64,000 bases of DNA from positions 25,632 to 89,631 of the forward strand of contig NZ_JAUCZG010000015.1 in NCBI RefSeq assembly GCF_030373225.1, written 5' to 3'. This document shows positions 26,462 to 36,147 of the stretch, one piece after another. Within the stretch, counting starts at the first letter, position 1; every line of letters begins with the position of its first letter. This DNA is from Hydrogenophaga sp. (GTDB lineage: Bacteria > Pseudomonadota > Gammaproteobacteria > Burkholderiales > Burkholderiaceae_C). The notes under the pieces are model-generated. The model ran no database searches, had not been told where the DNA came from, and was given only the letters and a program-made list of their open reading frames with translations. The translations under genes were made by a program, and so were the position numbers.

Positions 26462-27208
26462 TCAGTAACCGATGCTGTAGCGCATGCCCTGGTGATTGAG
26501 CACCGCACTGCGTGGGCCGATGGTCTCCAGCCGCAGACCGGGCGCGATGTCCTGGCCTTCCTGCACCACCTTGCCGTTGGCGATCAACATGCGCAGCGCC
26601 GGATTTTGCGAGTAGGTGGAGCCGCTCACGTTGACCGCCGGCAGTTGTGCTCGGGCTTCGGCGGTGAGCTGGCCGAACGAAGGCACGGCAGAGGGCTTTG
26701 CAACCGGCGCAGTCGCAGGCGCAGGCACGGGAGCGGCCGCAGCGGGCGCTGCCGAAGGCGCCGGCACGGCTGCCGTGGGCGCTGCGTTGGCCACCTTGGG
26801 TGCCGCCGGCGGCGCCGGTGGGGGGCGCGCAGGTGCCAGGATGGGCAGCACCGGTTCGGCCGGCGCAGCGGGGCGGCTGGCCGTGGCTGCAGGTGTGTCG
26901 GGGGATGGCGTGGCTTGCGGCGCCGGCGTCGGTGCGGCGGGTTGCGCGCTGGCCAGCGGTGGCGCGGTCTGTCCAGCGTCCGGGTTCTCTGCCGGCGTGG
27001 ATGCGGTGTCCCCCGACCACCACCACCACCCTGCGAGCAAGGCCACCAGCAGCGCCGCCAGAGCCACCCCTGCGTGCCAGGGCCGAACGGTGAGGCCGGG
27101 CGCCGGCTCGCGCCGGTTCGGCGACTGGATCTGGCTTTTGAGCCCGGGCACGCGACCTTGCTCGCGCTCGGCTTCGGCCTTTTGAAGTGCGTCGAGGATG
27201 TAGGACAT
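26462..27208 (-). CDS. gspB: General secretion pathway protein B (GspB/PulB-like)
   Basis: This 248-residue bitopic membrane protein begins MSYILDALQKAEAEREQG, the hallmark of GspB/ExeB. Next come one transmembrane helix (about residues 48-65), a long Ala/Pro-rich periplasmic stretch (about 70-180) that would span the cell wall, and a C-terminal globular GspB domain (GQLTAEARAQLP to the end). With GspA it forms an energy-dependent complex that helps place the type II secretin in the outer membrane. It lies 31 bp after gspA. The other type II secretion genes are not in this window. Confidence 0.88.
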   Translation of the reverse strand: MSYILDALQKAEAEREQGRVPGLKSQIQSPNRREPAPGLTVRPWHAGVALAALLVALLAGWWWWSGDTASTPAENPDAGQTAPPLASAQPAAPTPAPQATPSPDTPAATASRPAAPAEPVLPILAPARPPPAPPAAPKVANAAPTAAVPAPSAAPAAAAPVPAPATAPVAKPSAVPSFGQLTAEARAQLPAVNVSGSTYSQNPALRMLIANGKVVQEGQDIAPGLRLETIGPRSAVLNHQGMRYSIGY

Positions 27209-27239
27209 GCGGTTCGGGGGGTGTTCGCCGGGATGTGAA

Positions 27240-28946
27240 TCAGGGCCTGGAGGCGAACAGCCGGGGTTCGTCGACACCACTGGCGAGGTTGACCTGCATG
27301 AAGGTGATCGGTCCGGCCACGCCGGCCGCGTCCACACCTTGTGATCGCTGAAACGCCTTGACACGCGCGTCCAGGCTGGCGGCCGATGCAGGGACGCGCC
27401 CCGCGGACTGCAGGTCGGCGATGCGCTCGCCCAGCCACAGGCCGGCCGGACCGTCGCGGCCATCCACCAGTCGGCCGCTTTGTCCGGGCGGGGTGCGCCA
27501 CAGCGTGGCGAATTCGCCGCGCCAGAGATCGGCCAGCGCGGTCAGGGGCAGTCGCCAGCGCCGCTCGCCGGACTGCAGGACCAGGCTGTCGGGTGTCATC
27601 TCCGTCACCAGCGCGCGGCCGGTTCCTCTCCCCTCGGCCCGCAGCAGCAGGATGCCGGGGCGGTTGAGCTGGCGCAGACCGTTGATGGTCATGCGGTCGG
27701 TGCGGTAGCACTGGAGCTGCAGTTGCTGTGCGCTGTCGCAGGGATCGTCTTCGGTCAGGGCCTGTCCCCAGAGCGGGCCGAGTTCGCGCCAGGCAGCGGA
27801 CTCGCTGGCCAGCAAGGCGGAGAAATCGGGCAGGCCGTCGATCACCGGGCGGACCGGCTCGGGCGGGGCGTCGGGCACGCCGGACGCAGGTCCTGCGGTG
27901 TCTGCCACCGGGTCCGTCGGCGCTGCCAGGGCGGCGGGCGGCGGCAGGGCGGCGACCGGCGCTGCGGTTTCCATCGATTGCCGCGCCGGTTGGGACGTGC
28001 TCCACCACCAGAACAAGGCGCCGGCCACCAGGGCGCCGCCCAGGGCGCCGGCACCGAGCGTGCCCAGCCAGGCGGGCACCGACTGCCACCGCGCAGGCGC
28101 CCGGTTCGATGGGGCCGCGACCGCTTCGCCCTCAAACACTTCGCGCGCGGCCTTGTCCACCACCGCAGCCACCACCTGCGGCGCTCCGCTGGAGTAGGCG
28201 CCCAGCAGCGCGCGGTCGCACAGCAGGTTGATGCGCCGCGGCACACCGCGGGCCAGATCGTGGATGCGCGCCACGGCCTGTCGGGAAAACGGCAGCGGAC
28301 CGCGCAAACCCGCCACCTGCATGCGGTGCTGGATGTACTGCTGGGTCTCTGCCTTGTCGAGGGTGCCGAGGTGAAAGCGCGCGATCACCCGCTGGGCCAG
28401 TTGCTCGAGCTCGGGCTTGGCCAGGATGGTGCGCAGTTCGGGCTGTCCGATCAGGATGATCTGCAGCAGCTTGCGCTCGCTGGTCTCGAGATTGGTCAGC
28501 AGGCGCAGCTGCTCCAGCACATAGGGGGTCAGGTTCTGTGCTTCGTCGATGATGAGCACGTTGCGTTCGCCGCGTGCGTGGCTGGCGAGCAGGTAGGCGT
28601 TGAGCGGATCGAGGTGGTCCTTGATGGTCGCCGGCCCGATGCCCTCGTGCCTGACCTCGATGTGGAACTCGCTGCAGATCGTCTTGAGCAGGTCGCTGAC
28701 GGTGAGCTTGGGATTGAAGATGTAGGCGACCCGGCAGTTGTCGGGCAGTTGCTCGAGAAAGCAGCGGCACACCGTTGTCTTGCCGGCACCGATCTCGCCG
28801 CTGAGCAACACGAAGCCGCCACCGCCGCGAATCCCGTAGAGCAAATGCGCCAGTGCCTCCCGGTGACGCTCGCTCATGAAGAGGTAGCGGGGGTCCGGTG
28901 CAATGGAAAACGGGCTCTGCTTGAGCCCGAAGAACTCGGCGTACAT
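27240..28946 (-). CDS. gspA: General secretion pathway protein A (ExeA-family AAA ATPase)
   Basis: This 568-residue inner-membrane ATPase is of the GspA/ExeA family. It begins MYAEFFGLKQSPFSIAPDP. Walker A is GEIGAGKTT (about residues 51-59) and Walker B is VLIIDEAQNL. A sensor region RVIARFHLG follows, all within residues 1-270. A transmembrane helix lies near residues 295-315. The periplasmic part ends with a peptidoglycan-binding-like domain (SLDARVKAFQRSQGVDAAGVAGPITF). It should form a multimer with GspB and bind cell wall during secretin assembly. An upstream in-frame ATG at 28958 would add four residues; the choice is uncertain. Confidence 0.9.
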   Translation of the reverse strand: MYAEFFGLKQSPFSIAPDPRYLFMSERHREALAHLLYGIRGGGGFVLLSGEIGAGKTTVCRCFLEQLPDNCRVAYIFNPKLTVSDLLKTICSEFHIEVRHEGIGPATIKDHLDPLNAYLLASHARGERNVLIIDEAQNLTPYVLEQLRLLTNLETSERKLLQIILIGQPELRTILAKPELEQLAQRVIARFHLGTLDKAETQQYIQHRMQVAGLRGPLPFSRQAVARIHDLARGVPRRINLLCDRALLGAYSSGAPQVVAAVVDKAAREVFEGEAVAAPSNRAPARWQSVPAWLGTLGAGALGGALVAGALFWWWSTSQPARQSMETAAPVAALPPPAALAAPTDPVADTAGPASGVPDAPPEPVRPVIDGLPDFSALLASESAAWRELGPLWGQALTEDDPCDSAQQLQLQCYRTDRMTINGLRQLNRPGILLLRAEGRGTGRALVTEMTPDSLVLQSGERRWRLPLTALADLWRGEFATLWRTPPGQSGRLVDGRDGPAGLWLGERIADLQSAGRVPASAASLDARVKAFQRSQGVDAAGVAGPITFMQVNLASGVDEPRLFASRP

Positions 28947-29026
28947 GCCTGTGAGCATACCGCCGCCACCGTGGACCGGCAAAGGCGCGGGGCCTGGCCG
29001 GTCCCGCGCCGCAAGCAGCGGCGGAA

Positions 29027-29599
29027 TCAGGCCGCCAGGGCCATGGCGTGCTTGCTGCCGGCTGAGGTCTTGTTGCCGGCGCCGATCGAACATTCGATGT
29101 CGCCGGAGAGTTGGCCACCTTCTTCGATCACCACCTTTCCGTAGCGGATGCGGCCGGTCACCTTGCCGGTCGAATAGATCACCAGCTTGTTGCGCACGGT
29201 GAGGTTGCCGTCGAACACGCCGCGGATCTCGGCGATGTCGATCTCGGCCGAGCCCTTGAACTCGCCCTGTTCGGAGATCTGGATCACGCGCGAATCCATC
29301 GTGGCTTCGACCAGGCCTTCCACCACCAGCGTGTCGCAATCGGTGATCTCCACGCCCTTGAGCTTGATGTTCGGGCCGACGGTGAGTTTGCTGCCGCCTT
29401 CGGGCGCGCTGGCACCCGGGCTGGTCTGGGTGCTCGGGGTGTTGGAGGTCAGGTCCAGGTCGGGCGAGGCCTGCGAGGCCTGGGTCGATTGCGTCGGTGT
29501 GGCTGCGCTGCCGGTGCTCTGACCGTAGCGTGGTGTGGCCATGCCCTGGTTGAGGGGTTTGGGTTGATCGATGTCTCGTTTGCCAAAGTGTAATGCCAT
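29027..29599 (-). CDS. Bactofilin (polymer-forming cytoskeletal protein)
   Basis: This 190-residue bactofilin has a disordered, Ser/Thr/Pro/Gln-rich N-terminal segment (about 1-75), then the right-handed beta-helix domain with repeating hydrophobic turns (GPNIKLKGVEITDCDTLVVEG, VFDGNLTVRNKL and so on), and a short tail. Bactofilins form non-polar filaments without nucleotide and often localise cell-wall enzymes or cell-envelope machines. The start at 29599 has AAGGAG upstream. The gene lies upstream of gspA on the same strand with an 80-bp gap, so it may belong to the same transcription unit, which would fit scaffolding of an envelope complex (inference). Confidence 0.9.
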   Translation of the reverse strand: MALHFGKRDIDQPKPLNQGMATPRYGQSTGSAATPTQSTQASQASPDLDLTSNTPSTQTSPGASAPEGGSKLTVGPNIKLKGVEITDCDTLVVEGLVEATMDSRVIQISEQGEFKGSAEIDIAEIRGVFDGNLTVRNKLVIYSTGKVTGRIRYGKVVIEEGGQLSGDIECSIGAGNKTSAGSKHAMALAA

Positions 29600-29701
29600 G
29601 CCAGCTCCTTCAAAAAGTGAAGCAGCCATGCTAAGTGCGACGCCGCTTACATTCGGGTCACTTCGGTAAGAGGGGTAACGAGATGAACCGTACAAGGTGT
29701 T

Positions 29702-30607
29702 TCATCTGCTGGCCTTGCGCTGTTCCATGTCGCGGATCAGTTCGCGAGCTTCGTCCCCTTCGGGAATCGGCCTGCCGCTGTCGCGCCACTGCACCGCATC
29801 CTTGAAACCGGCCTCCTGCGCATGCCGGCGAAACCAGACGCCCTCCGGGTTGTGGCGCGTGATGCCGTCGAACACCGTGGCCATCATCTGCGTTTGCTCC
29901 AGACCCATGCTGAGCATGACCTGGTTGATCACCATCTTGTGCATGGCCAGGTGCGAGCGCGGCACGCCGGCGATGCGCTCGGCCAGGGCCATCGTTGCCG
30001 CATCCAGGCGGTCCGCCGGCACGGCTTCGTTGGCCAGGCCCCAGGCGGCCGCGGTGCGGCCATCGATCACGTTGCCGGTGAACATCATTTCCTTGGCGCG
30101 CATGGCACCCAGGCGGTAGGTCCACATGGCGGTGGTGGGGCAGCCCCAGACCCGCGTGGGCATGTAGCCGATGCGCGCGTCCTCGGCCATGACCAGCAGG
30201 TCGCAGCACAGCGCGATGTCGCTGCCGCCGGCGACCGCCGCGCCGTGCACCTTGGCAATGGTGGGTTTGGGACTGCGCCACAGGCTCATGAAGTCCTCGG
30301 TGTTGCGCTTCATGTACGCGTAGTCGACCATCGGGTCCCAGGGGGAGCGCTCTTGCTGGCAGGGGTGATCGATCTCTCCCTGGCCGAACTGGGACAGGTC
30401 GTAACCACCACAGAAGCCCTTGCCCGCGCCTTCGACCACGATCACATGCACCTCGTCCTCGGCATTGGCCCAGTCGATCGCGGCCCGGATCTCGCGCGGC
30501 ATCTCGTCGTTGATGGCGTTGAGGCGCTCGGGCCGGTTGAGCAGCAGTCGGGCCACCCGGGGCTGGGTGGCGTCCTTGTCGATGCGCAGGGTGCTGAAGG
30601 CGGGCAT
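29702..30607 (-). CDS. Enoyl-CoA hydratase/isomerase (crotonase) family protein
   Basis: This is a 301-residue crotonase, longer than the usual 260 residues because of insertions around residues 70-105. The CoA and oxyanion-hole segments are [16 protein letters not shown] and [17 protein letters not shown]. The position corresponding to a catalytic Glu lies near [12 protein letters not shown] and is not the standard GLPE motif, so the exact reaction is uncertain. It is divergent from the FAD monooxygenase, and the shared region contains two palindromic operators. It is thus probably part of the same MarR-controlled catabolic regulon. GGAG precedes the start at 30607. Confidence 0.85.
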   Translation of the reverse strand: MPAFSTLRIDKDATQPRVARLLLNRPERLNAINDEMPREIRAAIDWANAEDEVHVIVVEGAGKGFCGGYDLSQFGQGEIDHPCQQERSPWDPMVDYAYMKRNTEDFMSLWRSPKPTIAKVHGAAVAGGSDIALCCDLLVMAEDARIGYMPTRVWGCPTTAMWTYRLGAMRAKEMMFTGNVIDGRTAAAWGLANEAVPADRLDAATMALAERIAGVPRSHLAMHKMVINQVMLSMGLEQTQMMATVFDGITRHNPEGVWFRRHAQEAGFKDAVQWRDSGRPIPEGDEARELIRDMEQRKASR

Positions 30608-30667
30608 GTGGTGTCTCCGGAGGTTTTTCGCATGATAGCCAGCGCCCTGACAGGCTGCCACCCGAAA

Positions 30668-30710
30668 GGTTGCGCGCGCAACCAGTTGACGATACAGTTG
30701 CGCACGCAAC
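30668..30710. promoter_or_regulatory. Twin palindromic operators between divergent catabolic genes
   Basis: A perfect 16-bp palindrome, GGTTGCGCGCGCAACC (30668-30683), is followed by a near-perfect one, GTTGCGCACGCAAC (30697-30710). Their centres are 28 bp apart. A TTGACG -35-like hexamer (30686-30691) lies between them. The monooxygenase operon on the right ends in a MarR-family gene, and the crotonase lies to the left. This layout strongly suggests that the MarR protein represses both directions until an aromatic or CoA ligand is bound. The palindromes are seen directly; the protein assignment is inferred. Confidence 0.75.
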
Positions 30711-30729
30711 AACATTGAAATGACCCGCC

Positions 30730-32292
30730 ATGACCCTGCCTGCCCATGTTCCCGTGTTGATCGCCGGAGGCGGTCCCGTCGGCATGACCTTGTCGGCCCT
30801 GCTGTCGGCGCAGGGCATCACCAACCGGGTGATCGAGGCCGATGAGGAGTATTGCAGCGGCAGCCGCGCCATCTGCATGTCGCGCCGTTCACAGGAAATC
30901 CTGGGCTGGGTGGGGGCAGACACCGCACTGGTGGCCAAGGGTCTGAGCTGGGTCGGCGGGCGCAGCCACTGGCGCCACGACGAGGTGCTGCACTTCGAGA
31001 TGCCGAGCGAGCCCACGCAGCGCTTCGCGCCCATGGTCAACATCCAGCAGTTCTACGTGGAGGAGTTTGCCCATCGCGCCGCGCAAGCCAGTGGAACCGC
31101 CCAGGTGCAGTGGGGCAGCCGGGTGACCTCGGTGAAGCCCCGGGCCGACGGGGTCGAGGTGCAGGTGAGTGCGCCCGGGGGCGTGCAGACCCTGCGCGCC
31201 GACTGGCTCGTGGCCTGCGACGGCGGGCGCAGCACGGTGCGCGACCAGCTCGGCCTGCAACTCGAAGGCACGCAGTACGACGGCAAATACGTGATCGTGG
31301 ACGTGGTGCAGAAAACGCAGCGTGCGGTCGAGCGCCTGGCCTGGTTCGATCCCCCGTCCAACCCGGGATCGACCATCCTGATGCACCGCCAGCCCGACGA
31401 CGTCTGGCGCATCGATTACCAGATCCGCGACGACGAGGACCCGCAGGAGGCGGTCAAGCCCGAGAACGTGCTGCCACGTGTGCAGAGCCACCTGGCCATG
31501 ATCGGCGAGAACGAGCCGTGGGAGCCGCTGTGGATCTCGATCTACAACGCCAAGTGCCTGACGCTGCCGAGCTACCGCCACGGTCGTGTGGTGTTCGCCG
31601 GTGACGCGGCGCACCTGGTGCCCATCTTCGGCGTGCGCGGCCTGAATTCCGGTCTGGACGACGCCGGCAACCTGGCCTGGAAACTGGCGCGCGTGGTGCG
31701 CGGGCAATCGCCGCACGGCCTGCTCGACTCCTACTCCACCGAACGTGTGCACGCCACGCGCGAAAACATCGCCTTTGGCGCCAAAAGCACCGAGTTCATG
31801 GCGCCGCCGAACTTTGCCTTCAAGCTCATGCGCGAGGCCACGCTGCGCCTGGCCGAGGGCGATGCGCAGGTGCGATCCCTGATCAACCCGCGCCAGTCCA
31901 CCCCCATCAACTACCCGGGCTCGCCCCTCAATGCGGTGCAGAGCGGCGTGTGGGCCAGCGAGCAGGCGGCGCCGGGTGCGCCGGCACCCGAAGCGCTGTT
32001 GCAGGACGAGCAGGGCCGCTTTCACCTCAGCCGCCGCTTCGGGCGTGACTTCCTCGTGCTGGCGTTCGGACCCTCTGCGCCGGCGGCTCCCCGGGTGGGC
32101 GATCTCGAGGTGCTCGCGATCGAGCCGGCGATGGACGTGTGCGGCCAGGCCTGGCAGCGCTACGGACTCACCTCGGCACAGGACACCGCCCTGGTGCTGG
32201 TGCGACCCGACGGCTACGTGATGGGCCGCTGGCACGGCCACGACCCGGCGACCCTGCTCCAGACCCTGACCACCACCGGAGTGCTCGCATGA
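30730..32292 (+). CDS. FAD-dependent aromatic monooxygenase (PheA/TfdB family)
   Basis: This 520-residue flavoprotein hydroxylase should insert one oxygen atom into an aromatic ring using NAD(P)H. The N-terminal GxGxxG motif is [10 protein letters not shown], the DG motif is [17 protein letters not shown], and the second FAD motif is [31 protein letters not shown] thioredoxin-like C-terminal domain (about residues 400-520) is also typical of the phenol/2,4-dichlorophenol hydroxylase class. The substrate cannot be read from sequence. Its stop overlaps the start of a DUF2783 gene as ATGA, and a MarR gene follows. Transcription probably starts at or within the twin operators upstream. Confidence 0.9.
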   Translation: MTLPAHVPVLIAGGGPVGMTLSALLSAQGITNRVIEADEEYCSGSRAICMSRRSQEILGWVGADTALVAKGLSWVGGRSHWRHDEVLHFEMPSEPTQRFAPMVNIQQFYVEEFAHRAAQASGTAQVQWGSRVTSVKPRADGVEVQVSAPGGVQTLRADWLVACDGGRSTVRDQLGLQLEGTQYDGKYVIVDVVQKTQRAVERLAWFDPPSNPGSTILMHRQPDDVWRIDYQIRDDEDPQEAVKPENVLPRVQSHLAMIGENEPWEPLWISIYNAKCLTLPSYRHGRVVFAGDAAHLVPIFGVRGLNSGLDDAGNLAWKLARVVRGQSPHGLLDSYSTERVHATRENIAFGAKSTEFMAPPNFAFKLMREATLRLAEGDAQVRSLINPRQSTPINYPGSPLNAVQSGVWASEQAAPGAPAPEALLQDEQGRFHLSRRFGRDFLVLAFGPSAPAAPRVGDLEVLAIEPAMDVCGQAWQRYGLTSAQDTALVLVRPDGYVMGRWHGHDPATLLQTLTTTGVLA

Positions 32293-32486
32293 CCGAAGCC
32301 GACCTCGACCGCAGCTACAGCGCCCTGTGCGAAGCCCTCAACCGCGTGGGCGAAGACAAGGCGCCCTTGTTCCTCTCGATGCTCTGCCTCTCGCTGATCA
32401 GCCGATGGCCGCAGGCCGATGACCTGATGCCCCTGATGGAGCACGCCGAACGGCGGTGTGCGGATGAGGCTGGCCATGAGCGCTGA
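32289..32486 (+). CDS. Small DUF2783-like protein
   Basis: This is a 65-residue acidic helical protein, [21 protein letters not shown] at the start and LFLSMLCLSLISRWP in the middle. I believe it belongs to DUF2783, a small family that accompanies flavin monooxygenases in Comamonadaceae; this is recollection and was not searched. It overlaps the monooxygenase stop by ATGA and the MarR gene start by 11 bases, so all three are translated together. No catalytic motif is visible; a role as a small partner of the hydroxylase is plausible. Confidence 0.65.
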   Translation: MTEADLDRSYSALCEALNRVGEDKAPLFLSMLCLSLISRWPQADDLMPLMEHAERRCADEAGHER

Positions 32487-32955
32487 CAACACGGACACGG
32501 CCTCGCCCGCGCTGCAGGACTTTCTCACCTGGCGGCTGCACCGGCTGGCCAAACTCACCGACCGGCACAGCAGCGACGCCTACGCCGAGCGTTTCGCCCT
32601 CGGCGTGGGCGAGGCGCGCTGCCTGGCCGCCATCGGTCAGTTCGCGCCGCTGTCGATCAAGGACCTGGCGGCCCGGGCCAACCTGGACAAGGGGCAGGCC
32701 AGTCGCGCGGCGCAGATGCTGGTGGACCGGGCGCTGGTGTTGAAGTCGGCCAGCGAAACCGACGCGCGCGGCGTCGTGCTCACCCTCACACGCACCGGGC
32801 GGACCCTGTGGAAAAAGGTCATGCAGCTGATCGGGCAGCGCAACGCCGACATCTTCGGTTGCCTCTCCAGCGCCGAGCAGCGCCAGCTCGAGGCCGTGCT
32901 GGACCGCCTGATCGCCCATGCGGACCAGCCCGGGCAGCGCCAGGGCGCCCAGTAG
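32476..32955 (+). CDS. MarR-family transcriptional regulator
   Basis: This is a 159-residue winged-helix regulator. The DNA-binding region covers about residues 45-110: [30 protein letters not shown] is the helix-turn-helix, followed by the [14 protein letters not shown] wing. Flanking helices form the dimer. The start at ATG 32476 has GAGG upstream; in-frame GTG 32458 and ATG 32464 are alternatives. Being the last gene of the monooxygenase operon, it is the best candidate to bind the twin palindromes at 30668-30710. The ligand would be an aromatic acid or CoA thioester by family precedent. Confidence 0.88.
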   Translation: MSADNTDTASPALQDFLTWRLHRLAKLTDRHSSDAYAERFALGVGEARCLAAIGQFAPLSIKDLAARANLDKGQASRAAQMLVDRALVLKSASETDARGVVLTLTRTGRTLWKKVMQLIGQRNADIFGCLSSAEQRQLEAVLDRLIAHADQPGQRQGAQ

Positions 32956-32964
32956 CCCTTCGCC

Positions 32965-33000
32965 CCCCGAGATCGGGGTCAACCCGTAAAATCGCGGGTT
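32965..33000 (+). promoter_or_regulatory. ygiQ: MarR-end hairpin and ygiQ promoter
   Basis: CCCCG-AGAT-CGGGG (32965-32978) is a small hairpin after the MarR gene. It is followed by TAAAAT (32987-32992), a good -10 hexamer, flanked by AACCCG and CGGGTT arms (32981-33000). The second element probably drives ygiQ, which starts at 33036. Confidence 0.5.
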
Positions 33001-33035
33001 TTCCACCCACCCGCGCTCCGGGTCCGTGTCAGCCC

Positions 33036-35372
33036 ATGAACGCTCCCGTCGACGTCTCCTTTTTCGCTCGCGCTGCCAAGCCGATCACCAGCTACCGCCC
33101 GTATTGGGCCAAGCGGTTCGGGGTGGCGCCCATGCTGCCGATGAGCCGCGCCGAGATGGAGAAACTGGGCTGGGACAGCTGCGACATCATCCTGGTGACC
33201 GGTGACGCCTACGTCGACCACCCCAGCTTCGGCATGGCGGTGGTGGGTCGTGTGCTGGAGGCCCAGGGTTTTCGCGTGGGCATCATTGCCCAGCCCGACT
33301 GGACGAGCGCCGAGGCCTTCAAGGCGCTGGGCAAGCCCAACCTGTTCTGGGGCGTGACGGCGGGGAACATGGATTCCATGATCAACCGCTACACGGCCGA
33401 CCGCAAGATCCGCAGTGACGACGCCTACACGCCGGGCGACGTGGGCGGCAAGCGCCCCGACCGCGCGGCCATCGTCTACAGCCAGCGCTGCCGCGAGGCC
33501 TTCAAGGACGTGCCCATCGTGCTCGGCGGCATCGAAGGCAGCCTGCGCCGCATCGCCCACTACGACTACTGGAGCGACAAGGTGCGCCGCAGCATCGTGG
33601 TCGACAGCAAGTGCGACCTGCTGCTCTACGGCAACGCCGAACGCGCGCTGGTCGAGGTGGCGCACCGCATCGCGGCGCGCGAGCCGGTCGAACACATCAC
33701 CGACGTGCGCGGCACTGCCTTCGTGCGCCGCCCCGGCGATCCCACGGCCGAAGGCTGGATCGAGATCGATTCCACCGATGTCGACATGCCGGGCCGGGTG
33801 GAAGACCACCTCAACCCCTACCTGACGACCAGCGAGCAGGCGCAGGCGCAGGGGCAGACGTGCTCGAAGGACGATGGCAATGCCGCGCCGGCAGCGGCCA
33901 ATCCCGCCATCCAGCCGCTGAAGTTCGTCCCCAACCCCGCCCTGCAAAGCAAGCGCAAGCCACCCGCACGCGATCGCAGCGTGATCCGCCTGCCCAGCTA
34001 CGAGCAGGTGAAAAGCGACGCCGTGCTGTACGCGCACGCCAACCGCGTGCTGCACCTGGAGACCAACCCCGGCAACGCCCGCGCGCTGGTGCAGGCCCAC
34101 GGCGAAGGCGCAACCTCGCGCGATGTGTGGATCAACCCGCCGCCGATCCCGCTGACCACGGCCGAGATGGACCATGTGTTTGACCTGCCGTACGCGCGCA
34201 GCCCGCACCCGGCCTACGCCGACGAACACGGCCGGCACGACGGCGCGACCAAGATCCCGGCCTGGGAAATGATCCGCTTCAGCGTGAACATCATGCGGGG
34301 CTGCTTTGGCGGTTGCACCTTCTGTTCGATCACCGAGCACGAGGGACGCATCATCCAGAGCCGTTCGGAAGAATCGATCATCAAGGAGGTGGAGGACATC
34401 CGCGACAAGGTCGAGGGCTTCACCGGCGTGGTGTCCGACCTGGGCGGACCCACGGCGAACATGTACCGCCTGGGCTGCAAGTCGCCCGAGATCGAGGCCG
34501 CCTGCCGCAAGCCCAGCTGCGTCTACCCCGGCATCTGCTCCAACCTCACCACCGACCACGGCCCGCTGATCAAGATCTACCGGCGGGCGCGCGAACTGCG
34601 CGGCATCAAGAAGGTGCTGATCGGCTCCGGCCTGCGCTACGACCTGGCCATCAAGAGCCCCGAATACGTCAAGGAACTGGTGCAGCACCACGTGGGCGGC
34701 TATTTGAAGATCGCACCCGAGCACACCGAAGGCGGCCCGCTGTCCAAGATGATGAAGCCCGGCATCGGCAGCTACGACAAGTTCAAGCAGCTGTTCGAGA
34801 AGTACAGCGAAGAGGCTGGCAAGAAGCAGTACCTCATTCCGTACTTCATCGCCGCCCACCCGGGCACCAGCGACGAAGACATGATGAACCTGGCGGTCTG
34901 GCTCAAGAAGAGCGGCTTTCGCGCCGACCAGGTGCAGACCTTCTACCCCAGCCCCATGGCCACGGCCACGGCGATGTACCACACCAACCTGAACCCGCTC
35001 AAGGGCATCAGCCGCGATGCGCAGCGTGCCGAGCGGGTGGACATCGTGCGTGGCGACAAGCGCCGCCGCCTGCACAAGGCGTTTCTGCGTTACCACGATC
35101 CGAACAACTGGCCGCTGCTGCGCGAGGCGCTCAAGACCATGGGCCGAGCCGACCTGATCGGCAACGGCAAGCACCACCTGATTCCCACCTTCCAGCCGAT
35201 GACCGATGGCAGCTACCAGAGCGCGCGCCGCAAGAACAGCACGCCCACGGGCAAGTCGGTGCAACCCGCAGCAGGCCGCCTGCTCACGCAGCACACCGGC
35301 CTGCCGCCGCGGGTGACCGGTGCCGCGCGCCCGGGTTCGCCGGTCGGAGCGGGCAAGCGCAAGCTGCGCTGA
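33036..35372 (+). CDS. ygiQ: YgiQ-family radical SAM protein
   Basis: This 778-residue radical S-adenosylmethionine protein is of the YgiQ (UPF0313) family. The [4Fe-4S] cysteines are Cys423, Cys427 and Cys430 in CFGGCTFC. The N-terminal half (about 1-380) is the long YgiQ-specific region, and the C-terminal end is basic and disordered ([12 protein letters not shown] and after). The reaction catalysed by the family is not established. The start at 33036 gives the typical [19 protein letters not shown] opening. The sequence upstream to 32808 stays open but overlaps the MarR gene. It is monocistronic; the next gene is convergent with a 9-bp gap. Confidence 0.93.
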   Translation: MNAPVDVSFFARAAKPITSYRPYWAKRFGVAPMLPMSRAEMEKLGWDSCDIILVTGDAYVDHPSFGMAVVGRVLEAQGFRVGIIAQPDWTSAEAFKALGKPNLFWGVTAGNMDSMINRYTADRKIRSDDAYTPGDVGGKRPDRAAIVYSQRCREAFKDVPIVLGGIEGSLRRIAHYDYWSDKVRRSIVVDSKCDLLLYGNAERALVEVAHRIAAREPVEHITDVRGTAFVRRPGDPTAEGWIEIDSTDVDMPGRVEDHLNPYLTTSEQAQAQGQTCSKDDGNAAPAAANPAIQPLKFVPNPALQSKRKPPARDRSVIRLPSYEQVKSDAVLYAHANRVLHLETNPGNARALVQAHGEGATSRDVWINPPPIPLTTAEMDHVFDLPYARSPHPAYADEHGRHDGATKIPAWEMIRFSVNIMRGCFGGCTFCSITEHEGRIIQSRSEESIIKEVEDIRDKVEGFTGVVSDLGGPTANMYRLGCKSPEIEAACRKPSCVYPGICSNLTTDHGPLIKIYRRARELRGIKKVLIGSGLRYDLAIKSPEYVKELVQHHVGGYLKIAPEHTEGGPLSKMMKPGIGSYDKFKQLFEKYSEEAGKKQYLIPYFIAAHPGTSDEDMMNLAVWLKKSGFRADQVQTFYPSPMATATAMYHTNLNPLKGISRDAQRAERVDIVRGDKRRRLHKAFLRYHDPNNWPLLREALKTMGRADLIGNGKHHLIPTFQPMTDGSYQSARRKNSTPTGKSVQPAAGRLLTQHTGLPPRVTGAARPGSPVGAGKRKLR

Positions 35373-35381
35373 ACGACCGAC

Positions 35382-36062
35382 TCAGTTGGCGAAAGCTGGC
35401 CAGGCGATCCAGCCCAACAACGCCAGGGTGTTGACCGCGACCGTCGTCCAGTAGACCAGGCGGAACCGCCGCTTGCCCGTTTTGTGGCGCAGGATCTGTT
35501 GCGCAAACCAGGCCCCCGGCCAGCCACCCGCGAGTGCCAGCGCGTGCAGCTGGTCTTCGGGCGTGCGCTGGGTTTCGTTGAGGGCGGCGTCCTTGTCGCG
35601 CCAGTACATGTAGAACGTGCCCAGGTTGATCAGCACCACCGCGGTCAGGATCACCCAGGGAAAACGGCCCAGGCCGATGCCCACCAGCCACAGCAGCAGC
35701 CAGACCGCGATCAGCCCCAGGCCGATCCACAACGGCAGCTCTTCGCGGCGCTTCTCGCGCGGCAAGGGGGAGCGTCTGGCGGGCTTGGCAGCGGGCAGCA
35801 ATTCGGCTTCGGGAGGCACCACGGGTTTGGGCGTTTCGAACGGGGCCTTCACCTCGTTGCGCAGCGGCTCCACCGACAAGGCGCGCGGCCCCTTGCCACC
35901 CACGTGGATTTCCTGGAATGTGACCGGCAGGCCTTCGCTGGGCGGCTGGTGTCCGCTGAAGTCCCTCATGTGGAAAAAGATGTCGGCCGCGGTCTGTTCG
36001 CTGCGGATGAAGCCGAACGCCTTGGCGGGATCCCAGCGGACCACGGTTCCCTGTTTTCGCAT
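35382..36062 (-). CDS. Cold-shock domain-DUF1294 membrane protein
   Basis: This 226-residue fusion protein has an N-terminal cold-shock/OB domain (residues 1-65: GTVVRWDPAKAFGFIRSEQ, IFFHMRDFSG), with the aromatic RNP-like positions kept. A Pro/Glu/Lys-rich linker follows, and then three or four transmembrane segments forming DUF1294 (ALALAGGWPGAWFAQQILRHKTGKRRFR is the signature, split here for brevity). It may tether nucleic-acid binding to the membrane; function is unknown for the family. It is divergent from the ParD-like antitoxin gene, separated by 85 bp in which I see no clear operator. Confidence 0.85.
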   Translation of the reverse strand: MRKQGTVVRWDPAKAFGFIRSEQTAADIFFHMRDFSGHQPPSEGLPVTFQEIHVGGKGPRALSVEPLRNEVKAPFETPKPVVPPEAELLPAAKPARRSPLPREKRREELPLWIGLGLIAVWLLLWLVGIGLGRFPWVILTAVVLINLGTFYMYWRDKDAALNETQRTPEDQLHALALAGGWPGAWFAQQILRHKTGKRRFRLVYWTTVAVNTLALLGWIAWPAFAN

Positions 36063-36147
36063 GGTGTTGAGTGATGGGTCGGTGAAAGGGCGGTGGCTTG
36101 TCAGTCCATCCCGAATGGCGCAAAATGCGCCAAACAGGAGATGTTTC

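Noticed and set aside
32979..35294. 771-residue minus-strand frame opposite ygiQ
   Set aside because: Shadow of ygiQ, whose CxxxCxxC motif and full-length match define the real strand.
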